A stretch of DNA of 64,000 bases from Rubricoccus sp963708165 (GTDB lineage Bacteria > Bacteroidota > Rhodothermia > Rhodothermales > Rubricoccaceae): contig OY970187.1 in the NCBI GenBank assembly GCA_963708165.1, positions 3,472,001 through 3,536,000 of the forward strand, read 5' to 3'. Shown here piece by piece: positions 8,406 to 16,738 of this stretch; the stretch's first letter is position 1; every line of letters begins with the position of its first letter. Under the pieces are notes generated by a model that was not told the origin of the DNA, did no database searches, and worked only from the letters and a program-made list of their open reading frames with translations. Position numbers and translations under genes: made by a program.

Positions 8406-9694
8406 TATTCAAATAGACCCTTTAGTTTCGTGTCCAGCGTTGCTGAGTCGAAGCCCGCGAGATAATGCTCAGTAATGTTGAGGCCCGAGTGACCTAGGGC
8501 CTTTGAGATCGCGTACACGTCCCATCCCGCTTTCCGCGCGAGGTCCGCGAACGAGTGCCGCGCAATGTGGAACGAGAGCTTATCCGGCATCGGGTTGTCC
8601 TTTGTCGCAGCCTTCTTCGCCAGCCTCTTGAGAGACTTGTTCGCGAGCGCGTTCTGACTGGACACCGCCGCGAGCCGTCCCTCGGCTGTCGTGAGGTCGT
8701 AGCTGTCGAGCATCCCGAAGAGGAAGGCGTTGGCAGCCTTCGGGTCACCTCTGGCGTCGGTCATGTAGGCCAGCGCGATAGCAGCGGCCTGGGGAATGAG
8801 ACGAACCGCGACGCGCTTCTTGGTCTTGCTCATCCGGTAGGAGAGACGCACGGCCCCCGGCATATCCGGGTCCGCAGTCACATCCCCAACGCGGAGGTTG
8901 GCGAGGTCACCGAACCGGACGCCAGCGGCGTAGAGCGAGAAGAGGAAGGCGTCGCGCGTGCGGGAGTCCACGCTCGCGCCGGGGCCTCTGGCGCCGAGGT
9001 CGAGCCCTTCCAGCGCGTGGAGTTGCTTCTCGGTCAGCTTGGGCCTCTCGGGCCGCTGCGCCCGGCCGGGCGAGTAGGAGAAGAACGGGTCCGAGTCGCG
9101 AGCGACGACGCCCTCCTTAATCGCCCGCCGGTAGTGGATCTTGATGATGCCCACGTTGGCGTGGACGGTAGACGCCTTGTTTCCCTTTACGCCGACGAGG
9201 TGCGCCTCGAAGTCCCGTAGCAGCTCCGGCGTGATGCGCTCGAAGGGGAGGGCCGCGCCGTCTGGTGCTGCGAACTCCCTGAGCTTGCCGACGACGACGG
9301 ACTCACGACGGACCCGGCGCACGTTGCCGCCCTTGCCCACGCCCTCTAGGAACCGCTCCACGTACGCGAGGAAGCACACCGGCTTCTCCGCCTTCACCCG
9401 CTCCGGCGCGAGCGCGTCCCGGATCGCGTCGATGGTGACAGGCTCGCGCTCCACCATGAGGCGTATCCGCTCGTCCTCAGCCTCTGCCAGCCGCTTCGTG
9501 ATGAGGCCGTTGATGCGTTTGGCGTGCGGGTGCCCCTTGCGGACCTCGCTCTTGCGCGCGTTCCAGAGACGCGGGTGGAGGTAGACTCCAAGCGAGAGAT
9601 AGATGGTGCGCTGCCCATCGGTAAACCGTATCCAAAGCGGCGCGTGTCCATCGGGGCGCGCTTTGGGCATTCTGAGCAGAGGGGTAACGGTCAC
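8405..9694 (-). CDS. int: tyrosine recombinase/integrase (Bacteroidetes type)
   Basis: This 429-aa site-specific recombinase has an N-terminal arm-binding domain (IRFTDGQRTIYLSLGVYLHPRLWNA), a SAM-like core-binding domain (about 100-210) and a catalytic domain. Visible catalytic residues are Arg in AGVRFGDLANLR, Lys in the SKTKKRV segment, the HIAR box, His in ALGHSGLNITEHY and the nucleophile Tyr of that motif. The length fits the family. It marks the right end of the integrative element, though no attachment site could be defined. It is translationally coupled to the 376-aa gene. Confidence 0.9.
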   Translation of the reverse strand: MTVTPLLRMPKARPDGHAPLWIRFTDGQRTIYLSLGVYLHPRLWNARKSEVRKGHPHAKRINGLITKRLAEAEDERIRLMVEREPVTIDAIRDALAPERVKAEKPVCFLAYVERFLEGVGKGGNVRRVRRESVVVGKLREFAAPDGAALPFERITPELLRDFEAHLVGVKGNKASTVHANVGIIKIHYRRAIKEGVVARDSDPFFSYSPGRAQRPERPKLTEKQLHALEGLDLGARGPGASVDSRTRDAFLFSLYAAGVRFGDLANLRVGDVTADPDMPGAVRLSYRMSKTKKRVAVRLIPQAAAIALAYMTDARGDPKAANAFLFGMLDSYDLTTAEGRLAAVSSQNALANKSLKRLAKKAATKDNPMPDKLSFHIARHSFADLARKAGWDVYAISKALGHSGLNITEHYLAGFDSATLDTKLKGLFE

Positions 9695-9848
9695 CGCGGG
9701 TACAGGTCTGGGTACATGTTTTACCCCTCCATGTTAGAATCAAACGGTGTCAATGAGTGTCACACCTGCGCAGAAACATGAGCGCGGGACGATTCCGGGA
9801 TACCTCGGTCTCCTTCGGTAGCGCCGCGTGCTACAGTCTCGGGCACCG

Positions 9849-9882
9849 CGCCCCGCTCAGCACGCCTGGGCGGGGCGTTTTT
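9849..9882 (+). terminator. intrinsic terminator in the gap upstream of the integrase
   Basis: An 8-bp GC stem (CGCCCCGC at 9849-9856 with GCGGGGCG at 9870-9877) is followed directly by TTTTT on the plus strand. No plus-strand gene precedes it, so it may serve a small RNA, remain from the integration site, or block antisense transcription. Confidence 0.6.
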
Positions 9883-9956
9883 GTGGCCTCTGGCGGGATC
9901 GTGGGCAAAAGCCTCTGGCGCAAGAGGCCATACCGCGGAGTGAAAGCGCTGTGGTG

Positions 9957-10991
9957 CTAGCTGACGCCGTGCATCAGCCGGTCCCAGAACGCCTCGGCGA
10001 CCTCGGCTGACTGATCTACGCCTGGCTTGACATCCCACCTCTGTCGCGAGGTCCGAGCGAATCCTCGGACACCGTCGTGATCTGCAACCTGAACTCGGAG
10101 TTCTGGCCGGAACGTCGGCTCCGAGCCGTAGAACGGGTGCGAGTCGCCGCGTTCATATACCAAGCCCCACTGGCCTTCACCCTTCGCCGCAGAGATGCAC
10201 GCTCGCGCCCGAACGCTGCCGTACGACGACACGACGGCGACCAACGCGTTCTCGCCTTTGCGGTTGAGCGTGACAGTGATATGAGGGCGCATTTTCGTTT
10301 CGGCTTTCGCCCGGCGTTCAAACCGGGAGCGGACCGACCTGAAGCCTTTGAGGGCGAACTGGCGCGGTGTCAGCTTGCGTGGCTTTTTCCTCTTGGGCGC
10401 TTTGGTTGCGGGCGCTGCCACGGGCTGGGATGTGCCTTTTGGCGAGGCCGCGAGCTTGAGGCGCGCGTGGAGCTCGTCCGTGAGGTGGCGGCGTAGCAGC
10501 TTTTCGAAGTCACGGAGCGCGCCGTACGTCCAGTACAGCGCTTCGTACTTCTTCTGAATGCGCGCGATGAAGTCGCGGACGGCCTGAAGCTTGGCGGGGT
10601 CCACGGCATCAAGCTTGCGCGGACTGCTTGTGCGGAGGTAGAGCATGAGCGAGGACTTGCGCCGCCGCCACTGCTTCTTGGCGACGGCGTACTCCTGCTC
10701 GAAGCCGGTCCTGCGGCGCCCCGCGTCCATTCCCAGCCGTGTCCAGAGTAGGCCGACGAAGATGTCGCCCGGTCCGACCTGGTTGTTGATGTTCGTCTGA
10801 GCGTTGCCTCCTGCCGGTCGCGCGTGCGTTTTCCAGTCTTTGGCGACGATACGGACGCCGTGGTGCTTGTGGAATGTGGCATCAAGCTCCCCAATCACCT
10901 GGAACGCTCGATCTCGCGCCTTCTGGTTATCGCCCGGCCAAGCGACAAAGATGGAGACTTCGGACGGGCGGCGGGACATAGTCTTTGGCAA
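9957..10991 (-). CDS. TIR/DUF4062-like N-terminal domain protein, candidate defence effector
   Basis: The 344-aa product has an N-terminal domain resembling the DUF4062/TIR-like group: SIFVAWPGDNQKARD near residue 13, then KDWKTHARPAGGNAQ, VGPGDIFVGLLWTRLG and a GFEQEYAVAKK helix. A basic linker (TKAPKRKKPRKLTPRQ) leads to an unrecognised C-terminal domain of about 130 residues. Domains of this type occur in STAND-like and abortive-infection proteins. Position next to a type I restriction locus and an integrase supports a defence role, which is an inference. ATG at 10979 is an alternative start closer to the domain. Confidence 0.65.
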   Translation of the reverse strand: MPKTMSRRPSEVSIFVAWPGDNQKARDRAFQVIGELDATFHKHHGVRIVAKDWKTHARPAGGNAQTNINNQVGPGDIFVGLLWTRLGMDAGRRRTGFEQEYAVAKKQWRRRKSSLMLYLRTSSPRKLDAVDPAKLQAVRDFIARIQKKYEALYWTYGALRDFEKLLRRHLTDELHARLKLAASPKGTSQPVAAPATKAPKRKKPRKLTPRQFALKGFRSVRSRFERRAKAETKMRPHITVTLNRKGENALVAVVSSYGSVRARACISAAKGEGQWGLVYERGDSHPFYGSEPTFRPELRVQVADHDGVRGFARTSRQRWDVKPGVDQSAEVAEAFWDRLMHGVS

Positions 10992-11122
10992 CTAGGAAGG
11001 AGAGCCGCCGCACCCACGATCGTCAAGCGAAAGTAGACGAGGCACTCGGGTCCGTGAATGAGTCCCAATTTAACAGGTGTTGAAAGTGTGTCTCTTTAGA
11101 TATCACCAGTTTGCCCGTTGTG

Positions 11123-11140
11123 GCCTCTGGCGCCAGAGGC
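11123..11140. repeat. GCCTCTGGCGCCAGAGGC palindrome
   Basis: A perfect 18-bp palindrome meeting the minus-strand stop of the metallopeptidase gene at 11140; probable terminator. Confidence 0.7.
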
Positions 11141-11870
11141 TATACCGCGCGGTGGTCCGTCTCCCACGCTTCCAGCATCGCCTTGCGCTCCGGCCAGTCT
11201 GGGAGCGTCCGAGACAGCGCAGCCCAGAACTCAGGGCCGTGCGTGCGGTGGACCAAGTGCGCCACCTCATGCGCCACGACGTACTCCAGAGCCGCCAGAG
11301 GCGCCTGCACGAGCCGCCAATGGACCCGCACCGTGCCGTCGTGCCCCAACGAACCCCATCGGCTCTTCGACTCGGACAGCCGGAAGCCTCTGGCGTGAAC
11401 GCCCAGCCCAGCCTGGTGGCGCCGACCGAACCGTCGTACGTCGCGGTGCGCGCGGTTGCGGAGCCAAACGCCGAACGCGGCACGAATGGCTTCGAGCTTG
11501 CCGACGCCGTCCAGCGCCATCGGGACCGAGACGTGGAACTTGCTTCGGCACGCGATCTCGACCGCCTCCACGTCGCGCGGCTGCACGTTGAGCATCAGCC
11601 ACCGGCCGCGAAACTGGAGCGTGGCGCCAGAGGCGTACTTCTGCGTGAGCAGGCGGCGGTGCTTTGCTTCGATCTCGCGGACGGCATCGAACACCCAACG
11701 CCTCTTGACGTGCAGAAAGCTGTCGACGCCGCTGGCGCCCGCCAGAGGCGTATCGGTTGGGGCGATCACCTCGACGCCCCGTGGCGTGACCTCGATGCGC
11801 TTCCGCGTCGCCGTGTGGAAAAGCGGACGTGGTACGGAATGTCCGTATTGCCGACCGTGAGGACCGGCAT
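11140..11870 (-). pseudogene. YgjP/SprT-like M48-family metallopeptidase, frameshifted near the N-terminus
   Basis: The C-terminal part has the zinc-protease signature VVAHEVAHLVHRTHGPEFW (HExxH plus downstream His) and the family ending LEAWE. YgjP-like proteases commonly accompany type I restriction loci. The natural N-terminus appears to be MPVLTVGNTDIPYHVRFS from ATG 11870, but it is out of frame with the body, which starts TRKRIEVTPRGVEVIAP. One missing base near 11,815-11,822 would join them. The intact frame can otherwise start only from an unconserved upstream ATG at 11922. The shift may be a real mutation or an assembly error. Confidence 0.7.
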
Positions 11871-11915
11871 ATGAAGGAGTGACTGTGGTGGGGAGTACAA
11901 CGTCGGCCCAAACCA

Positions 11916-12002
11916 TTGTCATTGCGAGGAGCGCAGCGACGTGGCAATCTCGTCACGTCGGGCACGGACCACCAGATCGCCGCGCTTGCGCTCGCGATGA
12001 CA
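11916..12002. repeat. REP-like element, copy 1
   Basis: An imperfect inverted repeat starts TTGTCATTGCGAGGAGCGCA and ends CTCGCGATGACA. It lies between hsdR and the peptidase gene, close to a motif palindrome. It is one of six similar units in this window. Confidence 0.8.
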
Positions 12003-12056
12003 GCATGTTTGGCAGAAACGCAGGCGACGGCCTCTGGCGGCACCGCGCTGACCCCG

Positions 12057-12074
12057 GCCTCTGGCGCCAGAGGC
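12057..12074. repeat. GCCTCTGGCGCCAGAGGC palindrome after hsdR
   Basis: A perfect palindrome starts directly after the hsdR TGA (minus-strand reading); likely hsdR terminator. Confidence 0.75.
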
Positions 12075-15000
12075 TCACGGCTTGCTGAAGTGCAGCACGG
12101 CGTAGCGCTCGACGGCCTGCGGGATCTGCTTTGCCCACTCGCTCAGGCCGAGGTCCTTGACCAGCCGCCGGACCTGTCCGCGGAGTCCCTTTTTGAGCTG
12201 CGCCTTGTCCTGCCAGTGCGGCGGCGCGGTCACGTCAGAAGTGTACAGCGCGTCGATGGCGAGGGCGGCGTGCTCCAGGCGTGACAGTGCCGACCCACCC
12301 TCCTGGCCTCTGGCGCCAGAGGCGGCGTCCTCGGTGTACGGGACCTCGGGCTCGCCAGAGGCGGCAGACTCGGGCTTGAAGGTTTCCAGGATGGCATGAA
12401 AGTCGAAAGCAGTGGGGGAGAGGCCGGAGCCGCGGTGCGCGTCGTCCTCGGCCTGGACGCCTTCGGCGACCTCGCGGGTGGCGTCCAGCGCGTCCTGATC
12501 GTCTAGCAGACCGGCGTTGAACTGCGCGATGAGCTCTTTGATGCGGTCGCTGAACTTGTCGTAGCGGGCGGGGTTGGCGGCGGCGCGCTCGGACGTGACT
12601 TTCTTCAACTCGGCCAGCTTGCGGACGGCGGCGGTCTTGAGGTCCACGGCGCCGCCGAAGTCGTCCCAGAAGCCGGGCTCACTCAGGTTGCGGAGCTTGC
12701 AGACCGTTTTGAGGCCCGTCACCTCCAAGTGCTCGTCCAGCATCGCGCGGACCTTCTCGCTGTACGCCTTCCAGTCGGTTTCCTCGACCTGCTCGAAGTG
12801 GAGCTTGCCGTAGGGCAGGATCGCGCCGACGAACTTGAGGTCTGCCGTGTACTTCAGCACGCGCGGATCGGGAGACAGCGCGGCGTAGGCCTTGACGAAG
12901 GCATCGGCGGCGGCACGGAAGATGAACCACTCGTCCTCAGTCCCAAAGTGCTCGATGATGGCGGTCACGTCCGCTTTCACGTCGTTCGTGCGGGGCACGG
13001 CGGAGATCAGGCCCGTCACCGCACGGTGGGCGGCGCGGAGCTTGTCATGCAGCTCCTCCATGTCGCGCATGGCGCCCGCCACGTCCTCGCGGCGGTACGC
13101 GGCCAGCGCCTCGTCCAGCTTTTTGGAGACGCCGATGTAGTCCACGATCAGGCCGTGCGGCTTGCGGGTGCCTGTGCCCGGCACGGTGTAGACGCGGTTG
13201 GTGCGCGCGATGGCCTGTAGCAGGCTGTGATCCGTGAGCGGGTTGTCCAAATACATCGCCTGCTCGATGGGCGCGTCGAAGCCGGTCAGGAGCTTGTTGC
13301 AGACGATGACGAAGCACAGCGGATCGTCCGGGTCCTGGAAGCGCGGGACGACCTCTGGCGTGACGGCCTCTGGCGCGATCTGGTATTTCACCAGATCGGG
13401 AAACTGCTCGCTGTCGTGCTGGCCGGGGCTGTAGATGCAGACCGACATGGCGGCGGCTTTGCGCTTCGCCTTTTTCTTGCTGAGCCCCTCGGTCTTGCGG
13501 AGCGATTTGGCGATGACCGTGTCGAGCGCCTTTTTGTAGGCCACGCACGCGAGGCGGTCGATGGCGCAGATCTGAGCTTTGAAGCCGTCCGGGGCGACCG
13601 AGCCGCGGTAGTGCGCCCAGATATCGTGCGCGATCAAGTCGATGCGCGGCCCGAAGCGCGCGAGGTCGCCTTTGGTGACGCCGCGGCGCTTTAGCTCCTC
13701 GATCTTTTCGGGCGTCTCGCCCGCGAACCACTGGTCGAACAGCACGTCGATCTCCTTGTCGTACAGGTGCCACTCGGTCATGCGGCTCTGGTAGTGGATC
13801 GGGACCGTGGCGTCGTCGTCCACGGCGTCCTGGATGCCGTACTTGTCGAGGTAGAGTTCGGCTCCGCCAGAGGCTCGGGCGGTTTGCGCCCTGGCGGTTT
13901 GCGCCCTGGCGGTTTGCGCCCTGGCGGTTTGCGCCCTGGCGGTTTGCGCCCTGGCGGTTTGCGCCCTGGCGGTCTGCGCCCCGGCGGTCTGCGCCCCGGC
14001 GGTCTGCGCCCCGGCGGATGTGGAGGCTGTATCCAAACCGTTGTCATTGCGAGCGGAGCGCGGCAATCCCGTGTCGTCGAGCGCTGAGTCACCAGATCGC
14101 CGCGCTTCGCTCGCGATGACAGCATTCTGGTGGGGAACGGCGGACCGAGCCCCTGGCGCGCCGAAGTTCTCGAACGTGTTGGCGTCGCCCTTCTTGACCG
14201 GCGTGCCGGTAAAGCCGAAGCGCGTGGCATCCGGCAGGATCGCGCGGACGTAGGCGCCGAGGTCTTTCTCCTGCGTCCGGTGCGCCTCGTCCACCATCAA
14301 GATCCAGTTGTCCGACCCGTCCACCGCCAGTTCGCGCAGGGCGGCCTGCCTCTGGCGCTCGTCCTTGGACTGCAGGCGCTCGTCGTCCCAGTGGAACTTG
14401 AAGATGGTGGAGAGCACCACTTTGCCGACCGAGCCGGGCGTGATCGTCTCGCGCAATTTCTGGATGCTGCCCGCGTCGATGATGTTCTGAATCCCGACGG
14501 CCGCGAACGTCTTGGTGATCTGCGTGTTGAGGTCGATCCGGTCGGTGAGGATGAGCAGGTTGGGGTTTTGCAGGCGTGGGCTCGTGATGCCGCGGTGGGT
14601 CTTGAACTTGAGCGCGGCGAACACCATCGTGAGGCTTTTGCCCGAGCCCTGGGTGTGCCAGATCAGCCCGGCGCGGTGCTCGCCCTCGACCACGCGCTGG
14701 ACCATCTTGCCCACGGCGCGATACTGCTGGTAGCGGCAGATCTTTTTGACGGTCTTGCCGTCGCGGGTTTCGAACACGACGAAGTGCGCCAGGATGTCCA
14801 GCAGCCGCCCCGGCTCCAGGAGCGCGTACAGGCCTCTGGCGGTGGCGTCGGAGAACTCGCTGGCGTGGCGCGGCCACGGATCGCGCCAGCGGCTCCAGTA
14901 TTCTTTGGGCGCGCCTGTGGCCCCGTACTTCAGGTCCACATCGGTCGTGGCGATGTTGAACAGGTTGGAGTGGAAGAGGCGCGGCACCTCGCGCTCGGCC

Positions 15001-15494
15001 GACCGCACCTGGTCGATGGTGTCGGCCAGCTTCTGGCTGCGGTTGGTGGGGCTCTTGGCCTCGATGACGACGAGCGGGATGCCGTTGACGTAGACGACGA
15101 CATCGGGCTTGCGCACGCCAGAGGCTCCCTGCACGCGAAGCTGGTTGGTGCAGGCGAACTCGTTGTTCTGCACGTCCTCGAAGTCGATGAGCCGGATGGT
15201 GCGGTGCGTGGCCTCGCCGGGCACTTTGCGGGAGTAGTCGCCGCGCAGGATCTGGAGCCAGCGCTCGTTGTCGGTCAGCCCCGCGAGGTCGTTCGCGACG
15301 GCGCGGGCGGTCTCCTCGGGGATGTTGTTGATGCGGACGAGCGCCGCGACCAGGAGCGGCGTGAACAGCACCTCGTTCTCGCGCTTTCGCAGGCTCGCGT
15401 GGGCCTCTGGCGGGATGAAGCGGTAGCCGTACGCCCCGGTGAGGGTGTCCAGAAGGGGCTTCTCGACCAGCGTGTACTCGTTGGGCGTGCTCAT
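12075..15494 (-). CDS. hsdR: type I restriction endonuclease, HsdR subunit, with in-frame insertion
   Basis: The 1139-aa motor/nuclease subunit of a type I restriction enzyme. An N-terminal nuclease domain shows PDVVVYVNGIPLVVIEAKS (about 128-147). Helicase motifs follow: TQGSGKS (about 280), VDEAH (about 400), GFTGTP (about 430) and the late motif GFDAPIEQAMYLDNP with QAIARTNRV. Between NTFENFG and YLDKYGIQDAV, adjacent in ordinary HsdR proteins, lie about 100 extra residues (about 446-545) made of a REP-like element and nine AQTA(G/R) repeats, all in frame. The ATG overlaps the hsdS stop as ATGA. Whether the enlarged motor works is unknown. Confidence 0.9.
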   Translation of the reverse strand: MSTPNEYTLVEKPLLDTLTGAYGYRFIPPEAHASLRKRENEVLFTPLLVAALVRINNIPEETARAVANDLAGLTDNERWLQILRGDYSRKVPGEATHRTIRLIDFEDVQNNEFACTNQLRVQGASGVRKPDVVVYVNGIPLVVIEAKSPTNRSQKLADTIDQVRSAEREVPRLFHSNLFNIATTDVDLKYGATGAPKEYWSRWRDPWPRHASEFSDATARGLYALLEPGRLLDILAHFVVFETRDGKTVKKICRYQQYRAVGKMVQRVVEGEHRAGLIWHTQGSGKSLTMVFAALKFKTHRGITSPRLQNPNLLILTDRIDLNTQITKTFAAVGIQNIIDAGSIQKLRETITPGSVGKVVLSTIFKFHWDDERLQSKDERQRQAALRELAVDGSDNWILMVDEAHRTQEKDLGAYVRAILPDATRFGFTGTPVKKGDANTFENFGAPGARSAVPHQNAVIASEARRSGDSALDDTGLPRSARNDNGLDTASTSAGAQTAGAQTAGAQTARAQTARAQTARAQTARAQTARAQTARAQTARASGGAELYLDKYGIQDAVDDDATVPIHYQSRMTEWHLYDKEIDVLFDQWFAGETPEKIEELKRRGVTKGDLARFGPRIDLIAHDIWAHYRGSVAPDGFKAQICAIDRLACVAYKKALDTVIAKSLRKTEGLSKKKAKRKAAAMSVCIYSPGQHDSEQFPDLVKYQIAPEAVTPEVVPRFQDPDDPLCFVIVCNKLLTGFDAPIEQAMYLDNPLTDHSLLQAIARTNRVYTVPGTGTRKPHGLIVDYIGVSKKLDEALAAYRREDVAGAMRDMEELHDKLRAAHRAVTGLISAVPRTNDVKADVTAIIEHFGTEDEWFIFRAAADAFVKAYAALSPDPRVLKYTADLKFVGAILPYGKLHFEQVEETDWKAYSEKVRAMLDEHLEVTGLKTVCKLRNLSEPGFWDDFGGAVDLKTAAVRKLAELKKVTSERAAANPARYDKFSDRIKELIAQFNAGLLDDQDALDATREVAEGVQAEDDAHRGSGLSPTAFDFHAILETFKPESAASGEPEVPYTEDAASGARGQEGGSALSRLEHAALAIDALYTSDVTAPPHWQDKAQLKKGLRGQVRRLVKDLGLSEWAKQIPQAVERYAVLHFSKP
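13878..14012. repeat. nine tandem 15-bp repeats inside hsdR
   Basis: Nine direct copies of GGCGGTTTGCGCCCT; the last three are the variant GGCGGTCTGCGCCCC. Because 15 is a multiple of three, copy-number change keeps the hsdR frame, adding or removing AQTAR/AQTAG units. Confidence 0.9.
14041..14121. repeat. REP-like element, copy 2, inside hsdR
   Basis: Starts TTGTCATTGCGAGCGGAGCG and ends CGCTCGCGATGACAG. It matches the intergenic copies but lies in frame within the hsdR coding sequence, translated as AVIASEARRSGD...LPRSARNDN. Confidence 0.85.
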
Positions 15495-16738
15495 GGCGAG
15501 ACGCGGACCGCGCCGGTGAGGAGGTCTTGGAGGAGCCCGGCTTTGATTTTACGTAGGCCTTGAGTGGCGTTAACGACTCGCTTCTTGACGAGTCCAGAGC
15601 CCGAAGCTTGACACAAGTTGCTCTGCTAGCTGTCCAGTGGCTGGAAACGGAAAGGCCAAGTTTCCGATGATGGAAATATCCAGGTTAGGTCTGTCCAAGT
15701 CGCTGGAGCAACAACGTCACGTAGATATGAAGTTTGGCTCGTGCAGGTAAGTAGTAGAGGAAGTGTTTGTTCAGCCTCGTGGCGAGTCCACGCGATGAAG
15801 TGAACGCGGCTAACCGTCATCTGCGCAGCCCGTCAGTCGACCGAAGCATCTCGGGCGATGCCCTAGAGTTGCTCCGCCGTTGGTCAAGACACAGTGCTGC
15901 AGTTGTCCGAAATCCTTCCGCTCAGATCGCTTTGTCAGCCTCGGGGACGTGTGGTGCAGGTGATCCCATCGTCTGTGGTTACCTCCGCAAGCAGAGACCC
16001 ATGGGTGAGTCGCCATCGAAGTATTCTGGGTCGCCAGCAGGGCGTGGAGAACCGCTCGAACCACTTTCGAGACCTCTGACATTCGAGCACCTCCCACGAC
16101 TCGGGAATCTCACCGATCTCCGTCTGCTTGAACCGCGTGTGCCCGATGCCTCTGGCGAGAAGGTCTTGGAGCAGCCCGTCCTTCACCCGCCGGGTCTGCT
16201 CGATGACCGCCTGGGTCGCCTGGATGGCCTCGTCCACGGAGGAGAGGATGGCGGCGATCTTCTTCTGCTCCGCCAGAGGCGGGAGTTGAAGTGCTGCATC
16301 GGCCGAGCGTGTCAAGACTGACACGCTTGCAGTCCGGTGCCACGTGCGCCGATGCCGATCAGCTCGGTAACGCGACGTTGAGCATCACGCGATGTCCGAA
16401 GCAACTGCGACAGAGCGAAGCTCGGAGTCCACTCGACTCGTCCAATCGAACACAGTGTGACATCGGGCTGATGATGCGCCTCGTCACGGACGGTCAGAGC
16501 AGTCGAGTAGAGCCTTCGTCCGAGTGCGATAGTCGCATATGCGAACTGGTCCTCGCGCTACCGAGTCTGTAGTTGCTCGTCTCCTTGGCTGAAGACCTGC
16601 TTTCCGTTATCAGACTGACGGAACGAAGCCTCGGTGCTTGGTGACAGCGTATGCACCTCCTCGCCTCCTTGGGACTCTGTTTCGACAGCTCGCGAGCGAT
16701 CTCGCCGATCCAGGTCGGCGTCAGCTCTCAGTCTGCAT
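15491..16738 (-). pseudogene. hsdS: type I restriction specificity subunit HsdS, frame scrambled in both recognition domains
   Basis: Three parts are clear. The central conserved region LPPLAEQKKIAAILSSVDEA followed by VKDGLLQDLLARG lies at about 16,140-16,290. The C-terminal end KIKAGLLQDLLTGAVRVSP stops in an ATGA overlap with hsdR. The start is ATG 16738, overlapping the hsdM stop. Both target-recognition domains can be read only by changing frame every 15-40 codons. Fragments such as AYAVTKHRGFVPS, KQVFS, ETSNYRL, DQFAYATI and ISPM make up the first. DPEYFDGDSP, WVS, AEVTTDDGITCTT and RLTKR make up the second. It is either a heavily decayed gene or a poor consensus of mixed alleles. Confidence 0.75.

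Noticed and set aside
9695..9956. Attachment site or tRNA target for the integrase
   Set aside because: I looked for a tRNA fragment or direct repeat next to the integrase and found only a terminator hairpin; the other end of the element is outside the window.
13878..14012. Possible CRISPR array from nine regularly spaced repeats
   Set aside because: The 15-bp units are directly tandem with no unique spacers, lie in frame in hsdR, and no cas genes are present.
14130..15563. Plus-strand frame of 477 codons opposite hsdR
   Set aside because: Antisense to clear helicase and nuclease motifs; composition-driven openness only.
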